A stretch of DNA of 42,563 nucleotides. Source: Bacteroides caecigallinarum. GTDB taxonomy: Bacteria > Bacteroidota > Bacteroidia > Bacteroidales > Bacteroidaceae. Under the pieces are notes generated by a model. The model was given only the letters and a program-made list of their open reading frames with translations. It did not search any database and had not been told where the DNA came from. This document shows, one piece after another, positions 24,854 to 32,501 of this stretch (positions are counted from its first letter, which is position 1; each line of letters starts with the position of its first letter). A program made the position numbers and the translations under genes. The stretch covers positions 1 through 42,563 of the forward strand of contig NZ_JACJLE010000037.1 of NCBI RefSeq assembly GCF_016901995.1, written 5' to 3'.

Positions 24854-26266
24854 TCACTTTCCGATGCAAAAATTCCTAAATATATTCCCCAGCACCTCAT
24901 CATTAGTTATTTCTCCACCAACGATTTCTGCCAGATGGAACAGACATTCCCTTAAATCCTGACTTACCAGGTCACCGGAAAGTCCCATGGCCATTCCGTC
25001 CTGTACGCGGTGGATGGCTTCAAGGGCATGGGAGAGGGCTTCGTAATGACGGACGTTGCTTACCACAACATCATTTTGTGTCACTTCAGGTAATGCTGCT
25101 GCTTTTACAAGAAGTTTTTGCAGTTCTGCTATTCCCTTGCGGTTTTTTGCAGAGATTGATATTGTTTCCATGCAGTCATCCTCGCCAAGACATATATTTT
25201 CTTTCGCAACTATATCATGGTTGGGAGTCACATCACATTTGTTCATCACCAGTATGAGCTTTTTGCCTTCGCATCGTGGAATAACCTTGTCCTTTAATGT
25301 ATCTATCTGGGCTTTTGCTTCAGTGCTGTCAATCACCCATAGTACTATTGAGGCCTGATCAAGCTTTTGGAAACTGCGTTCTATACCTATAGTCTCGATG
25401 GCGTCGGATGTCTCACGTATTCCGGCCGTATCAATAAATCTGAATGTTACTCCTTCAATGTTCATAGTGTCTTCTATCACGTCACGTGTTGTACCGTGAA
25501 TGTCGCTCACTATGGCACGTTCTTCGTTCAGCAAGGCGTTGAGTAGGGTAGATTTGCCAGCATTTGTTTCACCTATGATTGCTACAGGGATACCGTTCTT
25601 TATCGCGTTTCCCACGCTGAACGACTGTACAAGACCGTTTATCACTTCTTCCACCTGCGATGCAATCTGTGCAAGTTCGCTACGGTCGGCAAATTCCAGT
25701 TCCTCATGGTCGCTGAAATCCAGTTCCAGCTCCATAAGAGATGTCAGATGGAGCAGCTTTTCTCTTAATGATGACAGCTCTCTGCTGAATCCCCCACGCA
25801 TCTGGTTCATTGCCATACGGTGTGTGGCAGCCGATGTGGATGCAATAAGGTCTGCCACAGCCTCTGCCTGGCTTAAGTCCATCTTGCCGTTCAGGAAAGC
25901 TCTTTGAGTGAATTCTCCGGGACCTGCAGCACGGCATCCGTTCTTTATCAGCAGTTGCATCACCTGTTGCAGGATATACGATGAACCGTGGCATGATATT
26001 TCCGTTGAGTCTTCACCCGTATATGAATGTGGTCCGCGGAAAAGGCTCACCAGCACTTCATCCACTATTTCGCCTTCATTACCTGTGATATGCCCGAATG
26101 TCAGTGTGTATGCTTTACGTCCGGCTAGTGGAACCCCGTTTATCGGACTGAAAATCTTGTCCGTTATGGCTATGGCATCCTTTCCCGAAACTCTTATAGT
26201 ACCTATTGCACCTCCCTGTGCCGTAGCTATGGCACATATTGTATCATCTGTGTATAGAATATTCAT
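24854..26266 (-). CDS. mnmE: tRNA uridine-5-carboxymethylaminomethyl modification GTPase MnmE
   Basis: With MnmG it modifies U34 of tRNAs reading split codon boxes. The 470-residue protein has the N-terminal tetrahydrofolate-binding domain (NILYTDDTICAIATAQGGAI onward), a helical domain and an inserted G domain. The G domain shows GETNAGKS, DIHGTTRD, DTAGIRE and NKCD. The C-terminus is the invariant FCIGK, whose cysteine is essential. Length and all motifs are normal. It is the last gene of a four-gene block, 10 bases after the GAF-domain reductase gene. Its partner mnmG is not in the window. Confidence 0.98.
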   Translation of the reverse strand: MNILYTDDTICAIATAQGGAIGTIRVSGKDAIAITDKIFSPINGVPLAGRKAYTLTFGHITGNEGEIVDEVLVSLFRGPHSYTGEDSTEISCHGSSYILQQVMQLLIKNGCRAAGPGEFTQRAFLNGKMDLSQAEAVADLIASTSAATHRMAMNQMRGGFSRELSSLREKLLHLTSLMELELDFSDHEELEFADRSELAQIASQVEEVINGLVQSFSVGNAIKNGIPVAIIGETNAGKSTLLNALLNEERAIVSDIHGTTRDVIEDTMNIEGVTFRFIDTAGIRETSDAIETIGIERSFQKLDQASIVLWVIDSTEAKAQIDTLKDKVIPRCEGKKLILVMNKCDVTPNHDIVAKENICLGEDDCMETISISAKNRKGIAELQKLLVKAAALPEVTQNDVVVSNVRHYEALSHALEAIHRVQDGMAMGLSGDLVSQDLRECLFHLAEIVGGEITNDEVLGNIFRNFCIGK

Positions 26267-26276
26267 TTTTATAAAA

Positions 26277-26762
26277 TCAGTATAAATTTTTTACTATCAT
26301 TTCCACGGCCTTTTCCAGATATATGCGGTCTGTATCGTCAAAAGTATTCAGCTTGTCACTGTCTATGTCCAAAACTCCGACAACATTCCCGCCACTTATC
26401 ATCGGTACCACTATTTCCGATCGTGAAAGCGAACTGCATGCAATGTGTCCAGGAAAAAGATCCACGTCTGCCACCACCTGCGTCCTGGCTTCTGCCCATG
26501 CTGTTCCGCACACACCTCTTCCTTTTTTTATACGATAACATGCCAAACTTCCCTGAAACGGTCCCAAGTGCAGTTCTCCTTCTTCTATCAGATAAAAACC
26601 TATCCAGAAGAAGCCGAATGCCTCTTTCAGTGCGGCAGTAGTATTTGCCAGTACGCTGATAATGTTCTTCTCGCCCTCAATCAGATGCGAGTACTGTTCA
26701 AGGAAGTGTAAATATTTTTCTTCCTTTCCGGCTATATTGTCCTGCTTGAAACTCTCTTCCAT
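26277..26762 (-). CDS. msrC: Free methionine-(R)-sulfoxide reductase (GAF domain)
   Basis: Reduces free methionine-R-sulfoxide, using a GAF fold. The 161-residue protein has all three cysteines of the fRMsr family: C75 in SLACYRI, C85 in GVCGTAW and C109 in HIACSSLSRSEIVVPM. Their spacing equals that of the E. coli enzyme. The ending GVLDIDSDKLNTFDDTD is also typical. It shares one base with the upstream nucleoside phosphorylase (TAATG), so translation is probably coupled. Reductant would be thioredoxin; trxB lies 9 kb away in a different unit. Confidence 0.93.
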   Translation of the reverse strand: MEESFKQDNIAGKEEKYLHFLEQYSHLIEGEKNIISVLANTTAALKEAFGFFWIGFYLIEEGELHLGPFQGSLACYRIKKGRGVCGTAWAEARTQVVADVDLFPGHIACSSLSRSEIVVPMISGGNVVGVLDIDSDKLNTFDDTDRIYLEKAVEMIVKNLY

Positions 26763-27646
26763 TATATTCTTTCCAATACCGTTTTTATTAAGTCGTCTAT
26801 CTGGTTTTTATATCCTGTGTTGGCTTCCTTTGCCACTCTGTTTGCAATTACCATACATACCGTCGTAGCTTTGTGTCCCTGTAGTCTTGCCAGACCTGCA
26901 AGTGCCGAACTTTCCATCTCGAAATTGGTTATTTTTCGTCCGTCATATTCGAATGTCTCTATTTTTTCATTCTGATGCGGATCTGCCAACGGAACCCGCA
27001 GTTTCCTTCCCTGTGGTCCGAAGAAACCTCCGCAAGCCACAGTAATACCTCTCACCATATCTTTGCCTGCTATGCGTTCCACCATCTCCTTGTTGGCATG
27101 AATTGCATATGGGGCGGGGGAGCACATATTTCCACACCATCCCAGATGATTCAGCAACGCACGTTCCAAAGGCAGGTCACAGACAGCGTTTCGTCTTTCG
27201 TAGAAGTTAAGCAATCCGTCAAAACCTATTGATATTTCAGAGCATATGAATGTTCCCACAGGAGTATAAGGCTGCAATCCTCCGCATGTTCCTATCCTGA
27301 CTATTTCCAGCGATTTCAGATTTTCCTTTTCATATCTTGTGTTGAAGTCTATATTCGCCAGAGCATCAAGTTCATTCATCACGATATCTATATTGTCACA
27401 TCCTATGCCTGTTGAGACTACGGTTATTCTCTTACCTTTGTACGTACCGGTTATGGTTCTGAACTCCCGGCTTTCCACTTCGCATTCTTTGCTGTCGAAA
27501 TGCGATGCCACAGTAGCCACACGTCCCGGATCTCCCACCAGTATCACCTTGTCTGCCAGATGTTCAGGTTTCAAATGCAGATGGAACACCGATCCGTCTT
27601 CATTTATAATAAGTTCCGAAGGGGCAAAATATTCTTTCATAGGCAT
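26762..27646 (-). CDS. Nucleoside phosphorylase (uridine phosphorylase-like)
   Basis: A 294-residue PNP/UDP-family enzyme that would cleave a nucleoside with phosphate to a base and (deoxy)ribose-1-phosphate. Motifs include the phosphate loop VGDPGRV near the N-terminus, STGIGCDN, VRIGTCGGL and the ribose-binding NFEMESSALAGLA. The E-M-E segment and the overall layout are closest to uridine phosphorylases, but longer than E. coli Udp (253), so substrate range is open. Its start follows the stop of the TPR/PD40 gene with no gap and its stop overlaps the msrC start, so it is tightly embedded in the operon. Confidence 0.9.
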   Translation of the reverse strand: MPMKEYFAPSELIINEDGSVFHLHLKPEHLADKVILVGDPGRVATVASHFDSKECEVESREFRTITGTYKGKRITVVSTGIGCDNIDIVMNELDALANIDFNTRYEKENLKSLEIVRIGTCGGLQPYTPVGTFICSEISIGFDGLLNFYERRNAVCDLPLERALLNHLGWCGNMCSPAPYAIHANKEMVERIAGKDMVRGITVACGGFFGPQGRKLRVPLADPHQNEKIETFEYDGRKITNFEMESSALAGLARLQGHKATTVCMVIANRVAKEANTGYKNQIDDLIKTVLERI

Positions 27647-29068
27647 TTATTTAAGTTCAATGTTTCTTATCGTAGTTGACATTCTTTCTATTTCGGCTCT
27701 TAAATCATTCACCCTCTTTTCTTTATCCAGTATTCCCGGTGCCATTGAGGTCTTTGTTGCCTGGTTTGATTTCGAATATTTCTCTCTCAATTGTCCCAGT
27801 TCCTTTTCCAGGGCATTCAGGTCACTCTGTTTTTTGGTCATCTCCTGAAACATCTGTTTTGCTTTTGCCTTTCTGAAATCGTTCAGCGATGTATATGTCC
27901 TGTTGTCATTCACAATGAATGTGAAATCAGCTTTCTTGGCCTTGTTTTCTGTGGCATACATCACCTTTGCAAGCCTTTGCTTTGCTCTGGCAACAGTGTT
28001 GTTGTCCGTTTGTGTAAGAGCTATATTATCAAGTTTTGCCAGAGAAATCATTTTATCTTCACCCACAGCGTCATAGTCGTAAGTAATCTTCGATTCGTTT
28101 GGCACGAACACATACACACACACTTTCCCCTCCGGCTGATACCTGTCCGATGCAAACCATCCCAGATTGTTATAATCGTCTATGGCATACATATAGTCGT
28201 TGAACCTCGAGTTGAAAGGATATCCTATGTTGTCCGGTTTGAAGAATGAGTTCTCTTCCGAGTCGGCACGCGTAATGAATATATCGTATCCTCCCAGACT
28301 GTCATCTCCTTTTGCCGAGAAATAAAGTGTTGTACCGTCCGAGTCCAGGAATGGGAAGTTCAGTACTGTCATGTCTTCGTTTATGCCTTTCAGCTTTTGC
28401 GGATTGCTCCAGCTGTCAATCAGCTTCACGCTTGCATACAGCTTGCTGTTTCCGTTTTCATCCTTTCCTGAGAGCAACATTTTGTCTCCCATCTCGTTGA
28501 TGAATTCCACTGTCATATCGTCATCATTGCCGCTACCGTCATTGGTCATTTTTAGTGTACCGGCCTGTTCGCTCAATTTGTATGCGTCAAGAAATCTCTG
28601 TTTATCCACCACGAAACTGTCTATCACCGTAATGTTCTCTACGCTTCTTATCAGTCTTTCACCCTTCCTGTATTTCGTCATCAGTTCTTCGGCTTCCGAT
28701 GTATCTCTTTTCTTTTTTTCCAGCCAGTAGATATGTTGTTCCAGATTTTCTATAGCATCTTCATATCTGTACATGTCATAATAAGCCTTGCTTACGTACA
28801 GGTAAGCGTTTATCACCTTTCTGGCCGCACTTTTTTCCAGATAAGGCAGTCCTTCCATCATCTCTCCCGTCTCATAACAGCATGCTCCGTACCAGAAATT
28901 ATAGCTGGCGTTCGACGGCGATTGCTTCACCAGTTTCTTGAATACCGGTTTTGCCTTTTCGAATTCACCTTGCGTAAACCATCTCTGCGCCTGGCTAAGC
29001 GTCTGTGCTCCGGCACTGGCAGAAAACATCAATAGTGCTATTGCAGTCAGTTTTATTTTTGTATCCAT
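27647..29068 (-). CDS. Secreted TPR and PD40 beta-propeller protein
   Basis: The 473-residue protein has a signal peptide (TKIKLTAIALLMFSASAGAQ). Tetratricopeptide-like helices follow at about 25-145, including QGEFEKAKPVFKKLVKQSP and YEDAIENLEQHI. A middle region carries WD40-like PD40 strands (FPFLDSDGTTLYFSAKGDDSLGGYDIF). The C-terminus is a coiled coil (about 410-473). The TPR plus PD40 order recalls PorE/OmpA-type proteins of Bacteroidota, but the OmpA peptidoglycan-binding domain is absent. It should be periplasmic or outer-membrane associated; no lipobox cysteine is seen. A second ATG three codons upstream (29077) is also possible. It is the first gene of the operon with the nucleoside phosphorylase, msrC and mnmE. 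Confidence 0.85.
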   Translation of the reverse strand: MDTKIKLTAIALLMFSASAGAQTLSQAQRWFTQGEFEKAKPVFKKLVKQSPSNASYNFWYGACCYETGEMMEGLPYLEKSAARKVINAYLYVSKAYYDMYRYEDAIENLEQHIYWLEKKKRDTSEAEELMTKYRKGERLIRSVENITVIDSFVVDKQRFLDAYKLSEQAGTLKMTNDGSGNDDDMTVEFINEMGDKMLLSGKDENGNSKLYASVKLIDSWSNPQKLKGINEDMTVLNFPFLDSDGTTLYFSAKGDDSLGGYDIFITRADSEENSFFKPDNIGYPFNSRFNDYMYAIDDYNNLGWFASDRYQPEGKVCVYVFVPNESKITYDYDAVGEDKMISLAKLDNIALTQTDNNTVARAKQRLAKVMYATENKAKKADFTFIVNDNRTYTSLNDFRKAKAKQMFQEMTKKQSDLNALEKELGQLREKYSKSNQATKTSMAPGILDKEKRVNDLRAEIERMSTTIRNIELK

Positions 29069-29440
29069 ATATATCATATATCTGTTTTTATATTTTCTTG
29101 TTTTATCATTGTGATCAACCGATTGGTGGTCAAATCATTCTATTCAATCAGGAATTAAAAACTAATATTCTCATCAACTTTCTACAAAAATAATCAAAAT
29201 ATCCGAAAGCAGGTATTTATCTTCAATTATTTAGTAGGCTGATGCAGCTTGACATAAGCTTTTATCTGCGATTGCGGAGTATATTTCCACTCATACCGGA
29301 TGTTTGCGTAATCAGGTTCCTGCCGGAAAGCATGGCTGTATTTTTATGATAAATCAAGGAATATACGTAAAAAAAATAACGGACAAGACTGAACAAAAAC
29401 ATTTTATGAGTACCTTTGCACCCGCTTTTTGAAATGATTT
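29069..29440. other. Divergent intergenic region with possible gene remnant
   Basis: About 370 bases between the TPR/PD40 gene and the TtcA-family gene. On the minus strand, 29343-29227 is an open frame of about 38 codons without a start, ending in TAA. Its residues read like the end of a real protein (RYEWKYTPQSQIKAYVKLHQ). It may be the decayed tail of a lost gene. I see no clear -7 box for the TPR gene. No RNA gene is recognisable. Confidence 0.4.
29411..29418 (+). promoter_or_regulatory. -7 promoter box of the TtcA-family gene
   Basis: TACCTTTG followed by CAC, a perfect -7 consensus, 22 bases before the ATG at 29441. Confidence 0.65.
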
Positions 29441-30190
29441 ATGGCAAAACAGACTGAAGAAGACAAGACACTCTACCGCATAAACAAGCGTTTCCTGAAA
29501 GGAATAGTTGATTACGGACTTATAAACGACGGCGACAAGATCCTGGTCGGACTGTCGGGAGGAAAGGACTCCATGGCTCTGCTTGAACTGCTTGCCATGC
29601 GTTCCAGAATATTTAAGCCGCGTTTCTCTGTCATGGCGGTACATGTGGAGATGAGCAATATCGAATACAAGTCGGACACTACGTACCTGCGCGAGTTTGC
29701 AGAATCGCTTGGCGTTGAGTTCGTCACCTACACCACCTCGTTCGATCCTACAACAGACACACGCAAGTCGCCGTGCTTCCTCTGTTCGTGGAACAGACGC
29801 AAGGCATTGTTTACCGTAGCCAAGGAACATGGATGCAATAAGATTGCCCTCGGTCATCACATGGACGACATTCTTGAGACACTGCTGATGAACATGACGT
29901 TTCAGGGAGCCATAAGTACCATGCCTCCACGCCTGGTGATGCGCAAGTTCGATATGACCGTCATCCGCCCTATGTGCCTGATACACGAGTCGGACCTGAT
30001 AGAAATGGCCCGTATCCGCGGATACCGCAAGCAGATAAAGAATTGTCCCTATGAGAAGGATTCCCACCGCTCGGATATGAAGGAAGTGCTGCACCGTCTG
30101 GAAGAGATGAATCCCGAGGCAAGATACAGCCTGTGGAGCAGTATGAACAACATCCAGGAAGACATGCTGCCTGTAGTAGAGAAACTGTAA
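29441..30190 (+). CDS. ttcA: TtcA-family tRNA 2-thiolation protein
   Basis: TtcA adds sulfur to C32 of some tRNAs using a PP-loop ATPase and an iron-sulfur cluster. The 249-residue protein has the PP-loop SGGKDS (39-44), CFLC with C112 and C115, and a third cysteine, C202 in KNCPYEKD. Their spacing corresponds to the three cluster ligands of E. coli TtcA. GHHMDDILETLLMN is also typical of the family. It is shorter than E. coli TtcA (311), mainly at the C-terminus, as is usual in Bacteroidota. The base and position modified in this organism are not proven. A DUF486 gene follows 25 bases downstream. Confidence 0.9.
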   Translation: MAKQTEEDKTLYRINKRFLKGIVDYGLINDGDKILVGLSGGKDSMALLELLAMRSRIFKPRFSVMAVHVEMSNIEYKSDTTYLREFAESLGVEFVTYTTSFDPTTDTRKSPCFLCSWNRRKALFTVAKEHGCNKIALGHHMDDILETLLMNMTFQGAISTMPPRLVMRKFDMTVIRPMCLIHESDLIEMARIRGYRKQIKNCPYEKDSHRSDMKEVLHRLEEMNPEARYSLWSSMNNIQEDMLPVVEKL

Positions 30191-30215
30191 ACTGAAAACT
30201 TAAAAAACTCACAAT

Positions 30216-30587
30216 ATGTTATCACATGGAATTTTCTCAGTATTATTACTGATTTTGTCAAACATTTTCATGACATTTGCCTGGTATGGCCATCTCAAGA
30301 TGCGCGAATACAGCTGGTTTGAATCATTGCCGCTGATAGGAGTGATAGCCTTCAGCTGGGCTATAGCGTTTTTCGAATACTGCCTTCAGGTACCTGCCAA
30401 CCGTCTTGGCTTCCGCGAGAGTGGGGGACCGTTCGATATCATGCAGCTCAAGGTCATCCAGGAGGTTATCACGCTAGTTGTGTTCACCGTATTCTCTGTC
30501 ATAGCCTTCAAGATGGAACTGAAATGGAACCACCTTGCAGCATTCTGCTGTCTTATCCTGGCAGTCTATTTCATATTCAAGAAATAA
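30216..30587 (+). CDS. DUF486/DMT-type small membrane protein
   Basis: A 123-residue protein with four hydrophobic helices. NIFMTFAWYGHLK, the conserved FEYCLQVPANRLG and SGGPFDIMQLKVIQEVITL identify the DUF486 family, which is loosely related to drug/metabolite transporters. The function is unknown. It is 25 bases after the TtcA-family gene and followed by a terminator, so the two probably form one transcript. Confidence 0.93.
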   Translation: MLSHGIFSVLLLILSNIFMTFAWYGHLKMREYSWFESLPLIGVIAFSWAIAFFEYCLQVPANRLGFRESGGPFDIMQLKVIQEVITLVVFTVFSVIAFKMELKWNHLAAFCCLILAVYFIFKK

Positions 30588-30610
30588 GAAAATGTCCCGA
30601 CATATCATAA

Positions 30611-30650
30611 AATATGCCTTGCCGTTCTCTATCTGACGACAAGGCATATT
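30611..30650 (+). terminator. Terminator after the DUF486 gene
   Basis: AATATGCCTTG (30611-30621) pairs with CAAGGCATATT (30640-30650) in an 11-bp stem with an 18-base loop. It is followed by TTCTTTT and lies just after the plus-strand gene and before the end of the convergent minus-strand gene at 30665. Confidence 0.75.
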
Positions 30651-30664
30651 TCTTTTCCCGCGGC

Positions 30665-31750
30665 TTATTCCAGTCCGTATCTCATCTTTCTTATCTTCTC
30701 CTGTTCGGCTCTTTCTTCAGCCTTCCGTTTTTCCTTTTTCCTCATATAGATATAGATGCTGTCCATGCTTCCCGGCAGTTCTTCAATCATCTTCTCCTCC
30801 ATGGCTTTCACCTTTTCCTCCTCATCCTTTATTTTCTTAGCTGCCTTGGCCTTTTTCACGTTCCATCTGAAGTTCCTTCTCACCCTGTCAGGCTTTCTCT
30901 CCTTGTCCGCTTCCTCGTTCGCCTTTTCCAGATACTCGTTCCTCAGCGAGTCTTTCCTCAATGCAATCACCATCTCTATCTCCGCCCTTGCCGAGTCCGA
31001 CAATACAGGAAAATCCCCTGTCATAGCCGTATCTTTCCCGTTCTTGCTGTAGTCGAACACAGGCATCGTCATCCCGTTGTAGAATGTCGGAAATTTCAGG
31101 CTGTCAGCCAGCGACGGCTGATAAGTCTGATATGTCTTCCATGCATTTGCATGCTTCCTGTTATGTTGCAGCATCCTTCCCCTTCGAGTAAGGTTGTTAT
31201 ATATAAATCCCAGTATGTCAAGATTTCCTATAGTCACCCCCGCACCTTTCATCATCACCCCGTCGCTTATCATACCTGCCGAAGGAGCTATGCTCCTTCC
31301 GTAATTGCCTTCTTCATCTCCGAAAGGATTGAATGTCCACGTTATCTCATAATCCTTCTCTTTTTTACCGAACACCATTACATCATACACCGGATCTTCG
31401 CCGAACTTGGTCCAGATGGAGTAGGGAAGCATCCTTATATATCCTTTTGGCTTTCTCACCTTCGTGGTGTCTGTAAGGCTCTTGGGCACTGCCAAATCGG
31501 CCTTGAACTCCATCCACGATTTCTTTAACGGTGCCTCAAGAGGTTTTGTCGCATCGTTGTTCATTTCAGGCATAAAATCAAACTTGATCAGCTTTATGGC
31601 ATCCTCGTTCAGTTTCAGTTCACTGTCCGTCTTTTCGTTCTTGAAATCCTTCTTGAAGTCAGTGTTCAACTGCTGTGCCGCAATATTGTTACCTATCATC
31701 AGCATGCCGGCTATAATGACCGGAATATGTACCTTACTGTTATTCTCCAT
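30665..31750 (-). CDS. Exported protein of unknown function (possibly DUF4858)
   Basis: The 361-residue protein has a signal peptide (about residues 1-25, HIPVIIAGMLMIGNNIAAQ). A folded middle contains PYSIWTKFGEDPVYDV and GNLDILGFIYNNLTRRG. The C-terminal third (about 265-361) is very rich in Lys, Arg and Glu and probably helical. I recognise no catalytic motif. From memory it may belong to DUF4858, a family seen in Bacteroides, but I cannot verify this. It follows the NlpC/P60 lipoprotein gene by 12 bases, suggesting a shared role at the cell wall or outer membrane (inference). Confidence 0.8.
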   Translation of the reverse strand: MENNSKVHIPVIIAGMLMIGNNIAAQQLNTDFKKDFKNEKTDSELKLNEDAIKLIKFDFMPEMNNDATKPLEAPLKKSWMEFKADLAVPKSLTDTTKVRKPKGYIRMLPYSIWTKFGEDPVYDVMVFGKKEKDYEITWTFNPFGDEEGNYGRSIAPSAGMISDGVMMKGAGVTIGNLDILGFIYNNLTRRGRMLQHNRKHANAWKTYQTYQPSLADSLKFPTFYNGMTMPVFDYSKNGKDTAMTGDFPVLSDSARAEIEMVIALRKDSLRNEYLEKANEEADKERKPDRVRRNFRWNVKKAKAAKKIKDEEEKVKAMEEKMIEELPGSMDSIYIYMRKKEKRKAEERAEQEKIRKMRYGLE

Positions 31751-31762
31751 CTTTTCCTAATA

Positions 31763-32293
31763 TCATTTCACTCTTCCGCCCTGTAGCCAATGCTTCTCGT
31801 AATATCGTTCGTTCAGGCTGCTCACCACCACTCCCACACTGCTCGAAGCGTGTATGAATCTGCCGTTTTTCAGATATATCCCTACGTGCGATGCCTTTCT
31901 TTTCTTTTTCCCGTTGTGGAAGAAAACCAGATCCCCCTCACGCAGATTTCTTTTCAGGATTTTCCTGCAGTCGTCATTCCTCTGCTCCTCCGCGCTTCTT
32001 CCCAGTTTTTTCATATACACGGTCTTGTATATTGCCGATGTCAGTCCCGAGCAGTCCACACCTTTCTTCGTCTTGCCTCCGTACCTGTATGGCGTACCTA
32101 TCCAGTCGGCAGCTTCGATGTACAGCTTGTGGTTGTCGTTCATCTCTATATCCATGTCCAGTCTGATGGCCGCAGCTGCCAGATCTCTGAAGTCATAGTT
32201 AAACCTGTGGCTTCCGCACGATGACAGCAGCAGTACCGATATACACACCGCCATTACATGGATTATTTTTCTGTATAGAGTCTTTTCTGGCAT
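31763..32293 (-). CDS. NlpC/P60 family lipoprotein (C40 peptidase)
   Basis: A cell-wall peptidase of 176 residues that would cut the gamma-D-Glu-meso-DAP linkage in peptidoglycan peptides. It has a lipoprotein signal with lipobox LLSSC (C26). The C40 catalytic residues are present: C81 in GVDCSGL, H136 in ASHVGIYL and H148 in RFIHASS. Length is normal for the small single-domain members. It is the first gene of a pair with the exported protein downstream (12 bases), and has its own -7 box. Confidence 0.93.
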   Translation of the reverse strand: MPEKTLYRKIIHVMAVCISVLLLSSCGSHRFNYDFRDLAAAAIRLDMDIEMNDNHKLYIEAADWIGTPYRYGGKTKKGVDCSGLTSAIYKTVYMKKLGRSAEEQRNDDCRKILKRNLREGDLVFFHNGKKKRKASHVGIYLKNGRFIHASSSVGVVVSSLNERYYEKHWLQGGRVK

Positions 32294-32323
32294 TTATAAT
32301 GTCTTTTTTTACGTGTTGCAATA

Positions 32324-32331
32324 CAAATGTA
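32324..32331 (-). promoter_or_regulatory. -7 promoter box of the NlpC/P60 gene
   Basis: The minus strand reads TACATTTG, matching TAnnTTTG, 30 bases before the ATG at 32293. Confidence 0.55.
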
Positions 32332-32422
32332 GTCAATAGTTCCCTTTCGGAAGATTTCCGTTTGCACAATTTAGTTACAATTTAACATTATTCTTACAAT
32401 ATATCCCCTGATTACAAAAAAA

Positions 32423-32462
32423 TGGAGACGATACACTCATAATTCGTAGTATATCGTCTCCA
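32423..32462 (-). terminator. Terminator of the M16 peptidase gene
   Basis: TGGAGACGATA (32423-32433) and TATCGTCTCCA (32452-32462) form a perfect 11-bp stem, which can extend inward with one mismatch. On the minus strand it is followed by seven Ts, giving a standard intrinsic terminator 40 bases after the M16 stop. Confidence 0.88.
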
Positions 32463-32501
32463 ATATATATTTACGGTCACCTCTCGGCTATTCCGTCAAT
32501 C

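Noticed and set aside
29354..30094. Long minus-strand open frame of 246 codons opposite the TtcA-family gene
   Set aside because: It is the antisense shadow of a gene with intact PP-loop and cysteine motifs; the translation has no recognisable domain.
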